Below are positions 53,114 to 61,500 of a DNA stretch of 64,000 nt, in pieces (position 1 is the stretch's first letter; each line of letters begins with the position of its first letter). The notes beneath the pieces were generated by a model. The model did no database searches. It had not been told where the DNA came from and was given only the letters and a program-made list of their open reading frames with translations. The position numbers and the translations under genes are program-made. Source of the DNA: an uncultured Flavobacterium sp. (lineage in GTDB: Bacteria; Bacteroidota; Bacteroidia; Flavobacteriales; Flavobacteriaceae); the NCBI RefSeq assembly GCF_943913405.1, contig NZ_CALTYA010000004.1, positions 62,001 through 126,000 of the forward strand. The letters are read 5' to 3'.

Positions 53114-54106
53114 TTAAAAAATTGATTTGTATCGGTAATTTAAATTGATCAGAGTAATGCAACCGTCTTGATCGCGCTGCAATTCGATCTTTTTGACATT
53201 GATATTTCGATTTCTGATTTCGTCATCTAATTGCTTCAGCGAAATTGTTTTCCCGCTTCTTAATTTTACCAAAGGCAGGTCGTCTTCACAGAAATATCTT
53301 TTTACATGTTCAAAAGAAAGCTTGTCGCTGCAGATTCCTAAAAGAACTCCCTTAAAAGTTTCTTCGTTTAAGTTTCCAAGTTCAGCGCTTCTTTTTGGGC
53401 TTTCTGGCAATTGGTTAAAGAAATCTTGAACTGCATCGCCTCTCGCACTCGTTCTTCTTGCCAATCTTTCAGAGACAATATCGCGCTCTTCTTTTTTGGC
53501 AGGCAGTACCATCACTTCTAAATTCTGTACATATTTTATATCTCCATTTACAACTAGAGAAACCAATTTTTTACCCGGAATTCTATAAACATGCGTAGGA
53601 TTTTGATCAATTGCATCTACTTTCATTCCGTCACCAAAACGCCATTCCCAAGATTTTGCATGTGCAGTAGAATCTTTAAATTGAACAGGATCACCTTGGT
53701 AAACCACTTTCGGACCAGAGATTTTTGGCAGCAATGCTTCATTGATCACATCTTTCTTTGGAACAATCGTAATTGTTTTTTCAATCGTGCAGTTGTTGTC
53801 AACTCTAAGTTTTATAGTATATTTTCCAGGTTTTGCGAAAGAATGCACCACTTTTGAACGATAGGAAATATTTGTTCCGTCGCCAAAATACCAACGCCAT
53901 TCATACGAATTTGGAGTGTTGTCTGAAAATGTAATTAATTCCCCAGCTTTGTAAGAAGGCGCGTCAATTTTAAATTCTTTGACATTGCACGCTTTTTTTG
54001 CATTGACCTTAAAGGCCAGCAACCCGCATGAGACGATGAAAACTATAGTGAATAACAATATAACTTTTCCATCAAAGTGGGTCTTTATTTGATTACTCTT
54101 ATTCAT
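53114..54106 (-). CDS. PKD-domain membrane protein of the T6SS locus (TssP-like candidate)
   Basis: 330 residues. One membrane segment (about 13-34), then two PKD domains facing the periplasm (FGDGTNISYRSKVVHSF at about 70-100, and FGDGMKVDAIDQNPTHVYRIPGKKLV at about 150-180), then a C-terminal region of about 130 residues rich in charged helices and YFCEDDLP. Subtype iii systems lack TssJ/L/M and use other membrane proteins (TssN-R); this is the only such protein on the minus strand and may be TssP. The exact letter is uncertain. First gene of the tssB-tssC operon. Confidence 0.65.
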   Translation of the reverse strand: MNKSNQIKTHFDGKVILLFTIVFIVSCGLLAFKVNAKKACNVKEFKIDAPSYKAGELITFSDNTPNSYEWRWYFGDGTNISYRSKVVHSFAKPGKYTIKLRVDNNCTIEKTITIVPKKDVINEALLPKISGPKVVYQGDPVQFKDSTAHAKSWEWRFGDGMKVDAIDQNPTHVYRIPGKKLVSLVVNGDIKYVQNLEVMVLPAKKEERDIVSERLARRTSARGDAVQDFFNQLPESPKRSAELGNLNEETFKGVLLGICSDKLSFEHVKRYFCEDDLPLVKLRSGKTISLKQLDDEIRNRNINVKKIELQRDQDGCITLINLNYRYKSIF

Positions 54107-54512
54107 TTTTATAATGGTGGTTAATTATAAACTGCTGGGGGCGATAAATAAGCGAAATTTGTCTTATTCCAAATTTATAAAAATTTCCTTTGCTTTTTCA
54201 TTTTAATTCCACTACAAATCAAATTTATTGCTAATAGACCAATTATTTAACATATAATTAATCCGTCGAACCTTGATTTTCCTGCCATCCTCCTTAATGA
54301 TAATTTTTTGTTAAATTCACTTTATGCGGATGTTAATAATGTTTTTTATAAACTAAAAGTATTAATTTAACATCATGAAAACGGATATTAAATCGTAATT
54401 GCATAATTTAGTTCCCAATATTTTTAGATTTAAATAATAGCTTTCCCCCTTCAAAAGCTAGAACAGATTAGTTTGAATTAGTAGGAATTTCCGAACTAAA
54501 CCACCATACAAT
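54107..54512. other. Divergent intergenic region of the T6SS locus
   Basis: 406 bases without a gene. It holds the CCCCC element of the PKD-tssBC leader (GGGGG on the plus strand at 54137-54141, 31 bases before that start), a TAAATTTG -7 element on the minus strand at 54170-54177, and the C-loop hairpin of the plus-strand operon at 54438-54460. I found no good promoter for the plus-strand operon; the region is AT-rich throughout. Confidence 0.55.
54438..54460 (+). promoter_or_regulatory. CCCCC-loop hairpin in the NlpC/P60-tssG leader
   Basis: TAGCTTT-CCCCCTTCA-AAAGCTA: perfect 7-bp stem, CCCCC at the 5' side of the loop, 53 bases before the start codon. Same element as before hcp1 and vgrG. 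Confidence 0.6.
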
Positions 54513-55103
54513 ATGTTTAAAAAGATACTTTTTTTATGTCTTTTACCATCGTGTTTTGCTTCTTGTGTGCCCCAAAAAGATTTCATGATCACAAATGAAT
54601 TTGTGGAATCAAAAATTACAAAAAGAAAAAATCTTGGTAAAACATACACTTACAATACAGTTTTAAGCGAAGAAGACAAAAAGTACTTCGCTAGGAAACT
54701 TGATGTCAGCAAAGAAGAGATTCTTAATGAAAAACTTTATAACTTTATTAAAAGCTGGGAAGGAACAAAATATGTTTATGGTGGCGAAACGCGAACTGGA
54801 ATCGACTGCTCGGCGCTCATGCAATATCTCTACAGTTATGTCTATGACAAAGATTTGCCAAGAACAGCGGTTGAAATGAGCCTTGACAGCCGAATAGAAT
54901 TATTCAAGCCCCACGGAAAATTGCGCGAAGGCGACTTGGTTTTTTTTAGAATTACAGAAGAAAAAATTATTTCACACGTAGGCATTTATTTAAAAAACAA
55001 TAAGTTTTTCGCTGCAAACCAATATGGTGGCGTCGAAATCGTAAGCTTGAAAAAAGGATACTGGAAAAAAAATTTCATGGCAGCAGGGAGATTTAAACAA
55101 TAA
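54513..55103 (+). CDS. NlpC/P60 family lipoprotein of the T6SS operon
   Basis: 196 residues. Signal peptide with lipobox FASC. The catalytic triad region reads TGIDCSALMQYLYS (Cys near residue 107) and EKIISHVGIYLKN (His near 155), with the third residue in NQYGG; FFRITEEKI is the linking strand. NlpC/P60 enzymes cut peptide bonds in peptidoglycan. As first gene of the structural operon, it probably opens the wall for the system, as other T6SS use MltE-type lytic enzymes; a payload role is less likely because no immunity gene follows. Confidence 0.88.
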   Translation: MFKKILFLCLLPSCFASCVPQKDFMITNEFVESKITKRKNLGKTYTYNTVLSEEDKKYFARKLDVSKEEILNEKLYNFIKSWEGTKYVYGGETRTGIDCSALMQYLYSYVYDKDLPRTAVEMSLDSRIELFKPHGKLREGDLVFFRITEEKIISHVGIYLKNNKFFAANQYGGVEIVSLKKGYWKKNFMAAGRFKQ

Positions 55104-55109
55104 AAATAT

Positions 55110-56036
55110 ATGATAAGCACTCGTTTTTTCGCAGAAAATTATAGAAGACTTACCCCTTTTGATTTAAGGGCAGAGCTTTTATTTGAGGCGCTTTTGAAAA
55201 ACAAAATTGACGATTTAGACATTCTTTTTAAGCCAAACGGTGTTTTTTACAGAAAGTTCAGCAAAGACACGATGAACATTTCTACTGATGCCAACGATTC
55301 TGATATTTTGAATATCGACATCAGCCGCGACGGATTTTATGATATTCTGCCAGAAAGCATTACGCACAATTACAGAAATCGTGATCAAAGAAATGATGCT
55401 TCGCAAGAGTTTAAAATCAGAAAAAAAGAAGAAAAAGAGGCGCGTCACTTTTACAATCCGTTAGAAAATGAGATGTTTCGTTTTCGCCACCAGATTGAAA
55501 AATATGAGTCTGATTTCTTTTCAAAACTGAGCACGAACGGAATTGCAGACATCATCAGAATGATTTTAGGCGTTGAAAATAATATTCCAGATGTTTTGAC
55601 CGTAAAAATGTTCTACGCCTTGATGAAGCAAAAAGGAAATGCAGGTCAGAATATTACTGACATTGCGATCATTCTTGAAAAAATATTAGGCGAAAAAGTG
55701 TCTTTTACTTCCAGAAATATCCAATTGGAACATGGGCACGACGTAGAAGAAAATTCTAGCGAAATGATAATGGGAATTACCACAACACTTGAGAGCAGCG
55801 AGGAAATTTTCCTCAAAAAATATAATTTTAATATCGGCCCGCTGAAAAATCCTGACAATCTCCCTGATTATTTCAATGAGCATATTTTAGAAAACTTTTT
55901 GAACACGTTCTTCAATCTTTTTCTTCCTTTTCAGGTGCAGTTTTCTTTTGAAATCCACTTAAATCCGGAAGATGAACTTTTTGCAATGGACGACACAATT
56001 TATAAATCAAGACTAGGAATATCAACAGTAATATGA
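55110..56036 (+). CDS. tssG: T6SS baseplate subunit TssG-like
   Basis: 308 residues, soluble. Features fitting TssG: N-terminal helical region with YRRLTPFDLRAELLFEAL, central SDFFSKLSTNGIADIIRMILGVENN, and C-terminal beta region NIGPLKNPDNLPDYFNEHILENFLNTFFNLFLPFQVQF. TssG binds TssF to form the wedge of the baseplate. The match to other TssG is weak by eye and rests on length, position and the sequence of partners. It overlaps tssN by 4 bases (ATGA). Confidence 0.75.
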   Translation: MISTRFFAENYRRLTPFDLRAELLFEALLKNKIDDLDILFKPNGVFYRKFSKDTMNISTDANDSDILNIDISRDGFYDILPESITHNYRNRDQRNDASQEFKIRKKEEKEARHFYNPLENEMFRFRHQIEKYESDFFSKLSTNGIADIIRMILGVENNIPDVLTVKMFYALMKQKGNAGQNITDIAIILEKILGEKVSFTSRNIQLEHGHDVEENSSEMIMGITTTLESSEEIFLKKYNFNIGPLKNPDNLPDYFNEHILENFLNTFFNLFLPFQVQFSFEIHLNPEDELFAMDDTIYKSRLGISTVI

Positions 56037-56896
56037 GAAAATATTTAAACCAAATTGGCGGAGGCGAAACCTTAATCTACATTTTTTTAGCCATTGCGAT
56101 TGCAATGATCATCAGCATGTTTATTGGCATGAAAACGCCAAAATTCAGACAAGACAAAAAAAGGTTTTTTATTTATATTCTTTGCCAGGGACTGTTTTTG
56201 CTGATTTTTGGCGCTATTTTATACAATTTAAAAGATACCAGCCTAAACGCCAGATTTATCTCCATTCAAGTGTATTTGTTGCTTGCAGGATCGGTTCATC
56301 TGACGTTTTTTCATCTGTATTTCAAGAAATTTGAAGCCAATGAAATCTATAAGGAAATATTTATAGCCATCGTTTCAGGAGTTTTCTTGACTGCCTTTTT
56401 AATCATGATTTTAGGTCATTTCCGCGAGCTGAATTATATGCTTTATTTTATCGGAACTATTCTGTTTTTCTTGGTCCCAACATTTTGTTTTACGCTTTTT
56501 CAAACCGCAATTTCGATTCCTGCAAAACTGCACAAAAGATGGTTTTATCCTGTAAATTCAAAATATCCGACACCGCAAATTTCTGAAATGAGAAATATAA
56601 TTATCGTAAATTTAGTATTCACCAAAAAGGCAAACGATTCGACAATAATTAATTTTAAAGTAAAAGCGCCTCGTGCATTTGACTTCGGAAAACTCTTTTA
56701 TTATTTCATAAATGATTATAACGAGAAGAATCCGAACAGTCAAGTTCATTATTTAGACGAGAAAAATCAGCCTTTTGGATGGTATTTTTACACAAAGCCA
56801 AAATGGTTCAGTTCCTCAGATTACATCGATCCCGATTTGGCGATTGACACAAATAACATCAAAGACGGAGAAACAATAATATGTCAACGAATATAA
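56033..56896 (+). CDS. tssN: T6SS subtype iii membrane protein TssN
   Basis: 287 residues. Five membrane segments (about 13-33, 45-63, 78-98, 112-131, 138-160), then a soluble C-terminal domain of about 110 residues (MRNIIIVNLVFTKKANDSTIINFKVKAPRAFDFGKLFYYF). TssN is one of the membrane proteins that replaces TssL/M in Bacteroidota. Between tssG and tssK in the operon. Confidence 0.85.
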   Translation: MRKYLNQIGGGETLIYIFLAIAIAMIISMFIGMKTPKFRQDKKRFFIYILCQGLFLLIFGAILYNLKDTSLNARFISIQVYLLLAGSVHLTFFHLYFKKFEANEIYKEIFIAIVSGVFLTAFLIMILGHFRELNYMLYFIGTILFFLVPTFCFTLFQTAISIPAKLHKRWFYPVNSKYPTPQISEMRNIIIVNLVFTKKANDSTIINFKVKAPRAFDFGKLFYYFINDYNEKNPNSQVHYLDEKNQPFGWYFYTKPKWFSSSDYIDPDLAIDTNNIKDGETIICQRI

Positions 56897-56906
56897 TTTT
56901 TTAATT

Positions 56907-58088
56907 ATGGCTGAAAATATAAAACACTTTCCAGTAAACTGGATTGATGGAATGAAAATCAACAAAAATCATTTTATCACCTTGCAGGATAACATTGAAG
57001 ATTTGGTTCGCGATGCTAGAAATCTAGGCGTGAACGAACTGAATTATGGCTTGATGTCGACCAATTTGACACGCCCATTTCAATATTCAATTTCTATCGA
57101 TGCGCACAATGAATTGAGCGTCAGCATCAAGATGATAAAAGCGGTGACTCCTGGGGGTGGAAGAATTGAAATCACTGATTATACTGGCGAATTCAATGAA
57201 AAAATCGAACTGAAAGATTTTGATTTCAAGGAGAATAATTACTATTTGCTATTGAATGTCGATCCGTTTCAAAGAATTCCGACTGGCGAGCAGAATATGG
57301 AGGAAATTCCGCCAAGGTTTCCAAATGCGATGTCGCGCTATTTTTTGACCAGCGTCATTGAAAGCGAAGTCAACCAAAACAATATCGGCGCTTTGCAATT
57401 TCCATTGGCGAAATTCAAAACTTCGGCCGACAGCTATGAAATCTTGACCGATTATATTCCGCCAAGTCTTACTGTAAATAGCCATCCGACATTAATTACG
57501 CTTTTTGAAAATTATGAATCTTTCTTCAAGGAATTGGAATTCAATGCAGTTCAGATTTCCCAAAAAATCAGATTTAGAAATAATACCGAAGACGAAAACT
57601 TGATTGCAAACATGGTTTTTGAAGCTTGTGAGAAAATTTTAAGTTATGTGGCACAAAATATTACCAGAAACAAATGGGTGAATTTTGGACTGAAACCAAT
57701 TGAAGTTTTGGAAAATGTCGTGAGTTTGGCTCGAATCATCAAAAACAGCTTTGACTCGTTTTCTGGAGATGGAAAAGAAATGCTTTTCAACTATTTTTCA
57801 GAATGGACAGAAGTTTCAAGCGGTGATTATGAAAGACTTTTCTCAGAAACAATTAATTCTAAATACAAAGCTTTTGACGTAGAGCCGACCGTAAACCAAG
57901 TCAATAATTTCATCGCAAAAATTGATTATCTGTTCAATATTTTAAATCAATTGGATTACATCGGCAAGAAACGCGATACCGGAATTTTTGTCAATGAAAA
58001 CATTGTCAGAAATGAAAGATCCAGCTTTTTTGGAAATGATGACCGAGACAATAATCCCCCATCTTCACCATCATTTTTAGCAGAATAA
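56907..58088 (+). CDS. tssK: T6SS baseplate subunit TssK
   Basis: 393 residues. N-terminal signature HFPVNWIDGMKINKNHFITLQDNIEDLVRDARNLGVNELNYGLM, then KFKTSADSYEILTDYIPPSLTVNSHPTLITLFENYESFFKELE. TssK links the baseplate wedge to the membrane complex. It is followed by tssO after 24 bases. Confidence 0.9.
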   Translation: MAENIKHFPVNWIDGMKINKNHFITLQDNIEDLVRDARNLGVNELNYGLMSTNLTRPFQYSISIDAHNELSVSIKMIKAVTPGGGRIEITDYTGEFNEKIELKDFDFKENNYYLLLNVDPFQRIPTGEQNMEEIPPRFPNAMSRYFLTSVIESEVNQNNIGALQFPLAKFKTSADSYEILTDYIPPSLTVNSHPTLITLFENYESFFKELEFNAVQISQKIRFRNNTEDENLIANMVFEACEKILSYVAQNITRNKWVNFGLKPIEVLENVVSLARIIKNSFDSFSGDGKEMLFNYFSEWTEVSSGDYERLFSETINSKYKAFDVEPTVNQVNNFIAKIDYLFNILNQLDYIGKKRDTGIFVNENIVRNERSSFFGNDDRDNNPPSSPSFLAE

Positions 58089-58112
58089 AACCAACTTAAA
58101 CCTACACCAAAA

Positions 58113-58628
58113 ATGGACATTTTAAATAAAAAAGAGCGAACTTCCGCATTCCTGTTATTCCTTTTGATGTTTATCATCACGACTGGAGTATTGTTTTTTG
58201 CCGTCTTTTTCAATTACAGGCTTCCTTTGAAAGAAAATGAAGTGCTAAAAAATGAAAACGATAAAATCTTGGCAGAATTTAATTTCCAGAAAAAATTCTC
58301 TGAAAAAATCGAACATATTGGCATTTTGATTGATTCTTTGGATAAATCTCCAGAAAGCTTTCAATTCATTGAGCAAAATATCAGCTTTGAATTGGTAGAA
58401 TTAAAGGAAAAAATTCCTGCAGATTCTGACCAGAGCTTGAAATTGTATGACAATGTAATCTTGACAATTACCGATTTGGTAAACGCCAAAAAATTATTGC
58501 TTCAAGTCAACGATTCTAAGAAGGAAATCGACATGTTGAACACACAAATCAAAGCTTACGAAGAAGAAAATAAAGACCTGATAAGAGAATTGCGATTGGC
58601 ACAACAACTAAGCAGAAGAGCTAACTAA
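58113..58628 (+). CDS. tssO: T6SS subtype iii protein TssO
   Basis: 171 residues. A single membrane segment near the N-terminus (SAFLLFLLMFIITTGVLFFAVFF), followed by a long coiled coil (residues 50-165) with no signal peptide cleavage site. This layout is TssO of Bacteroidota systems. Followed by tssH after 10 bases. Confidence 0.85.
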   Translation: MDILNKKERTSAFLLFLLMFIITTGVLFFAVFFNYRLPLKENEVLKNENDKILAEFNFQKKFSEKIEHIGILIDSLDKSPESFQFIEQNISFELVELKEKIPADSDQSLKLYDNVILTITDLVNAKKLLLQVNDSKKEIDMLNTQIKAYEEENKDLIRELRLAQQLSRRAN

Positions 58629-58638
58629 ATTTAAAATT

Positions 58639-61092
58639 ATGGTTACAGAAGATATTTTGCAGGCAATTCATATTGCAAAGCAGTACGCGAAAGATAATTT
58701 CAACCAAAAATATTCGCCGGCACACTTGATGAAAGCGCTTTTGAATCCGCAATTTACTTTCATGCGAGAGTTGGATTCTAAGGGAATTGATGTTTTTTAT
58801 TTGGAAGAATGGGCAGAAATAAGAATCAGCGAATATCCAAAAGCTTCAAAACCAAATGATGATCCGGCGCCTGACAGTGTGGTAAATACTGTGCTTTCTG
58901 AAGCGGAAGAAATTGCCAGAAAAACTGGCGATGAAGTTGATTTTATTCCGATTTTAAAAGCATTGGTGACACCTGGCGTGGGATTTTCGCACGACCAATT
59001 GAAATCGCTTCCGTTGAGTCCGAGTGATTTGTCGGAGCAATTTGATGCTGGAAAAACGGCAAACAATTCTGAAAAACCAAAAGTAAATCCAGTTGGAAAT
59101 TCTTCTACTTTGGATAAATATTGCACGGATAAAGTCAAACAATACAAGTCAAAAGAATCGATTCCGATGATTGGCCGTGATGATGAATTGAAGACAATTA
59201 CCGAAATTTTAAACCGAAAATTAAAACCGCACGTGATTGTCATCGGAGAATCTGGCGTTGGAAAATCAACTTTAATCGAAGGTTTCTGCGGAAAAATTGC
59301 TGATAAATCAACTTTGACTGCTTTCAACAATGCGAATGTTTTTGAAATAAATATAGGTCCGTTATTTGCCGGTGCCTCTTACAAAGGCGAAGTGGAAGAT
59401 CGATTGCAAAAGATTTTCAACGAAGTAAAAAACTACGAAAAACCGATTTTATTTATAGACGATATTCACGAATTATTTGATTCCAATCAAGGAAACGGCA
59501 TTGGAAGCATCATAAAATCTGAGCTTTCAAAAGGAGATATCACTTTTATTGGAGCTACAACTACAGAGAAATTCAGAAAATCTTTAGGGAAAGACGATGC
59601 GCTTTCGCGTAGATTCGAAACTTTGGAAGTTACAGAACCAACACAGGAATTGGCTTTGAGAATGATCAAAAACGTAATTTCTCATTACCAAACGCACCAC
59701 GATTTCAGCATCGATGAAGAAGGGCTGAAAGAGTCCATCCGTCTTTCAAAACGCTATTTAAAAGAAAAATCACTTCCTGATTCCGCTTTAGATTTGATTG
59801 ACAGAACAATGTCTTCCTTAAAAGTAGCGAAAGAAAATATTAAAAAAGATCTTCCAGAGTTGAAAAAACAGTTGGAAGAAATCCGTGATATTATTGAAGA
59901 AATCGAAAAAGAAGAAAAAATTCATTGGCTTCATTCCGATATTCAAAACAAGACCGGAAAATTGTTCAGCGACGACGATGATAAATTTTCTACGATAGAA
60001 AAAGAGCAGAAAATTTCGCATTTGGAATCACTTTTAGAAAATTTAGAAAAATTAAATGACGAAGAAAATATAGTTCTAAATACGCATCTTTCACACGTGG
60101 TTTCTGGCATTACCGGAATTCCGGCGGGAAAAGTAAAATCGGATGAACGCGAGCGACTTTTAGACATTGAAAACACTTTGAAACAGAGAGTTATTGGTCA
60201 AGATCACGCCGTAAAAGTAGTAGCAGATGCCATTTTAGAGTCACGTTCTGGATTGACCAAACCTGGACAGCCAATCGGCTCCTTTTTCTTCCTCGGACCA
60301 ACAGGAACGGGAAAAACAGAATTAGCAAAGTCATTAGCAGATTTCTTATTTGGCGATGAAAATGCAATTATCAGATTAGATATGTCTGAATTTAAAGAAG
60401 AACATTCTGCAGCTCTTTTATACGGAGCGCCTCCAGGATATGTAGGTTATGAAGAAGGTGGTTTATTGGTAAATAAAATTCGTCAAAAGCCTTATTCTAT
60501 TGTACTTTTTGATGAAATCGAAAAAGCGCACAAATCGGTTTTTGATGTGTTTTTACAAATTTTAGATGAAGGAAAATTACACGACAGATTGGGCAAAGAA
60601 GGCGATTTCTCCAATGCCGTAATTTTATTTACATCAAATATAGGTTCAGATTATATCGTAAAATCGTTTGAAAAAGAGATTATTCCAAAATCAAATGACT
60701 TGATTCAATTGATGACACCTTATTTCCGTCCTGAATTTTTAGGCCGTTTGACAGAAATTATTCCGTTTGCTCCGATCAGCAAAAAGAGTGTTTCAAGAAT
60801 TTTTGACATTCATTTGAAAAAGGAATTATTGCAACTTTTGGAGAAATTAGACATTACGCTAAAAATTGACGAAAAAGACAAAGAAAAAATCGCTTTGATG
60901 GGTTTCACGCCAGAATATGGAGCGCGACCGATTAAAGGAACAATTCGAAATCAGCTGAAAAGACCGCTTTCGAGAATGATTATTTCCAATGAAATTAAAA
61001 AAGGAGATTTGCTAAAAGTGACTTTGGATAAAAACGGAGAAATTAAATTTACGATAGAAAATGAAAGACCTATTCTACAAAATTCCAATTGA
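58639..61092 (+). CDS. tssH: T6SS sheath-disassembly ATPase ClpV
   Basis: 817 residues, two AAA+ domains. Clp-N domain (ILQAIHIAKQYAKDNFNQKYSPAHLMKALL), AAA1 with Walker A GESGVGKST at about 203 and Walker B ILFIDDIHELF, a middle coiled-coil domain (about 400-500), and AAA2 with GPTGTGKTE at about 553, Walker B IVLFDEIEKAHKS and TSNIGS. It recycles contracted TssB/C sheath. A little shorter than proteobacterial ClpV. The gene overlaps tssE by 32 bases. Confidence 0.94.
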   Translation: MVTEDILQAIHIAKQYAKDNFNQKYSPAHLMKALLNPQFTFMRELDSKGIDVFYLEEWAEIRISEYPKASKPNDDPAPDSVVNTVLSEAEEIARKTGDEVDFIPILKALVTPGVGFSHDQLKSLPLSPSDLSEQFDAGKTANNSEKPKVNPVGNSSTLDKYCTDKVKQYKSKESIPMIGRDDELKTITEILNRKLKPHVIVIGESGVGKSTLIEGFCGKIADKSTLTAFNNANVFEINIGPLFAGASYKGEVEDRLQKIFNEVKNYEKPILFIDDIHELFDSNQGNGIGSIIKSELSKGDITFIGATTTEKFRKSLGKDDALSRRFETLEVTEPTQELALRMIKNVISHYQTHHDFSIDEEGLKESIRLSKRYLKEKSLPDSALDLIDRTMSSLKVAKENIKKDLPELKKQLEEIRDIIEEIEKEEKIHWLHSDIQNKTGKLFSDDDDKFSTIEKEQKISHLESLLENLEKLNDEENIVLNTHLSHVVSGITGIPAGKVKSDERERLLDIENTLKQRVIGQDHAVKVVADAILESRSGLTKPGQPIGSFFFLGPTGTGKTELAKSLADFLFGDENAIIRLDMSEFKEEHSAALLYGAPPGYVGYEEGGLLVNKIRQKPYSIVLFDEIEKAHKSVFDVFLQILDEGKLHDRLGKEGDFSNAVILFTSNIGSDYIVKSFEKEIIPKSNDLIQLMTPYFRPEFLGRLTEIIPFAPISKKSVSRIFDIHLKKELLQLLEKLDITLKIDEKDKEKIALMGFTPEYGARPIKGTIRNQLKRPLSRMIISNEIKKGDLLKVTLDKNGEIKFTIENERPILQNSN

Positions 61093-61492
61093 TTTCAAAC
61101 GATTGTCGAGTGGCGAAGATTTGCGAAAAGTCACTATCGAAGAATCTTTGGCACAATATATTTCGCTGATTATCACCACGATTTTCGGCGAATACAAATA
61201 TGATGACGGCTTTGGAACCGTGATTTGGGAAACCGATTTTAATCTTTTGGCGAATGCAAACCAGCTGAAAGACATGATTAAAGAATCGGTTCATGAAAAG
61301 GTCAAAAAATATGAAAAACGTCTGATTGTGACCGATGTAACTTTAGGCGTAAGCGAAGATACTGTGAGTTATGAAGCCAATATCCGTGTAAAAAAACGTC
61401 TGGATATCGTGGTTTATGGCGTGATTAAAAAGACAAACCAACCTTATTATTACAAGAGCTCTTACTTTTTAGCGCCTTTTTCATTTAAATAA
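61061..61492 (+). CDS. tssE: T6SS baseplate gp25-like subunit TssE
   Basis: 143 residues with a gp25/lysozyme-like domain: FYKIPIDFKRLSSG, ESLAQYISLIITTIFGEYKYDDGFG, WETDFNLLANANQLKDMIKESV and IANIRVKKRL-type end strand. It starts inside the last 32 bases of tssH and is followed by tssF after 8 bases, consistent with a coupled baseplate module. Confidence 0.9.
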   Translation: MKDLFYKIPIDFKRLSSGEDLRKVTIEESLAQYISLIITTIFGEYKYDDGFGTVIWETDFNLLANANQLKDMIKESVHEKVKKYEKRLIVTDVTLGVSEDTVSYEANIRVKKRLDIVVYGVIKKTNQPYYYKSSYFLAPFSFK

Positions 61493-61500
61493 AAGCATCG

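Noticed and set aside
54458..54649. 63-residue minus-strand frame at the NlpC/P60 start
   Set aside because: Antisense shadow across the leader hairpin and coding start.
57153..57157. GGGGG in tssK
   Set aside because: Coding, in the glycine-rich PGGGR segment; no hairpin and not in a leader.
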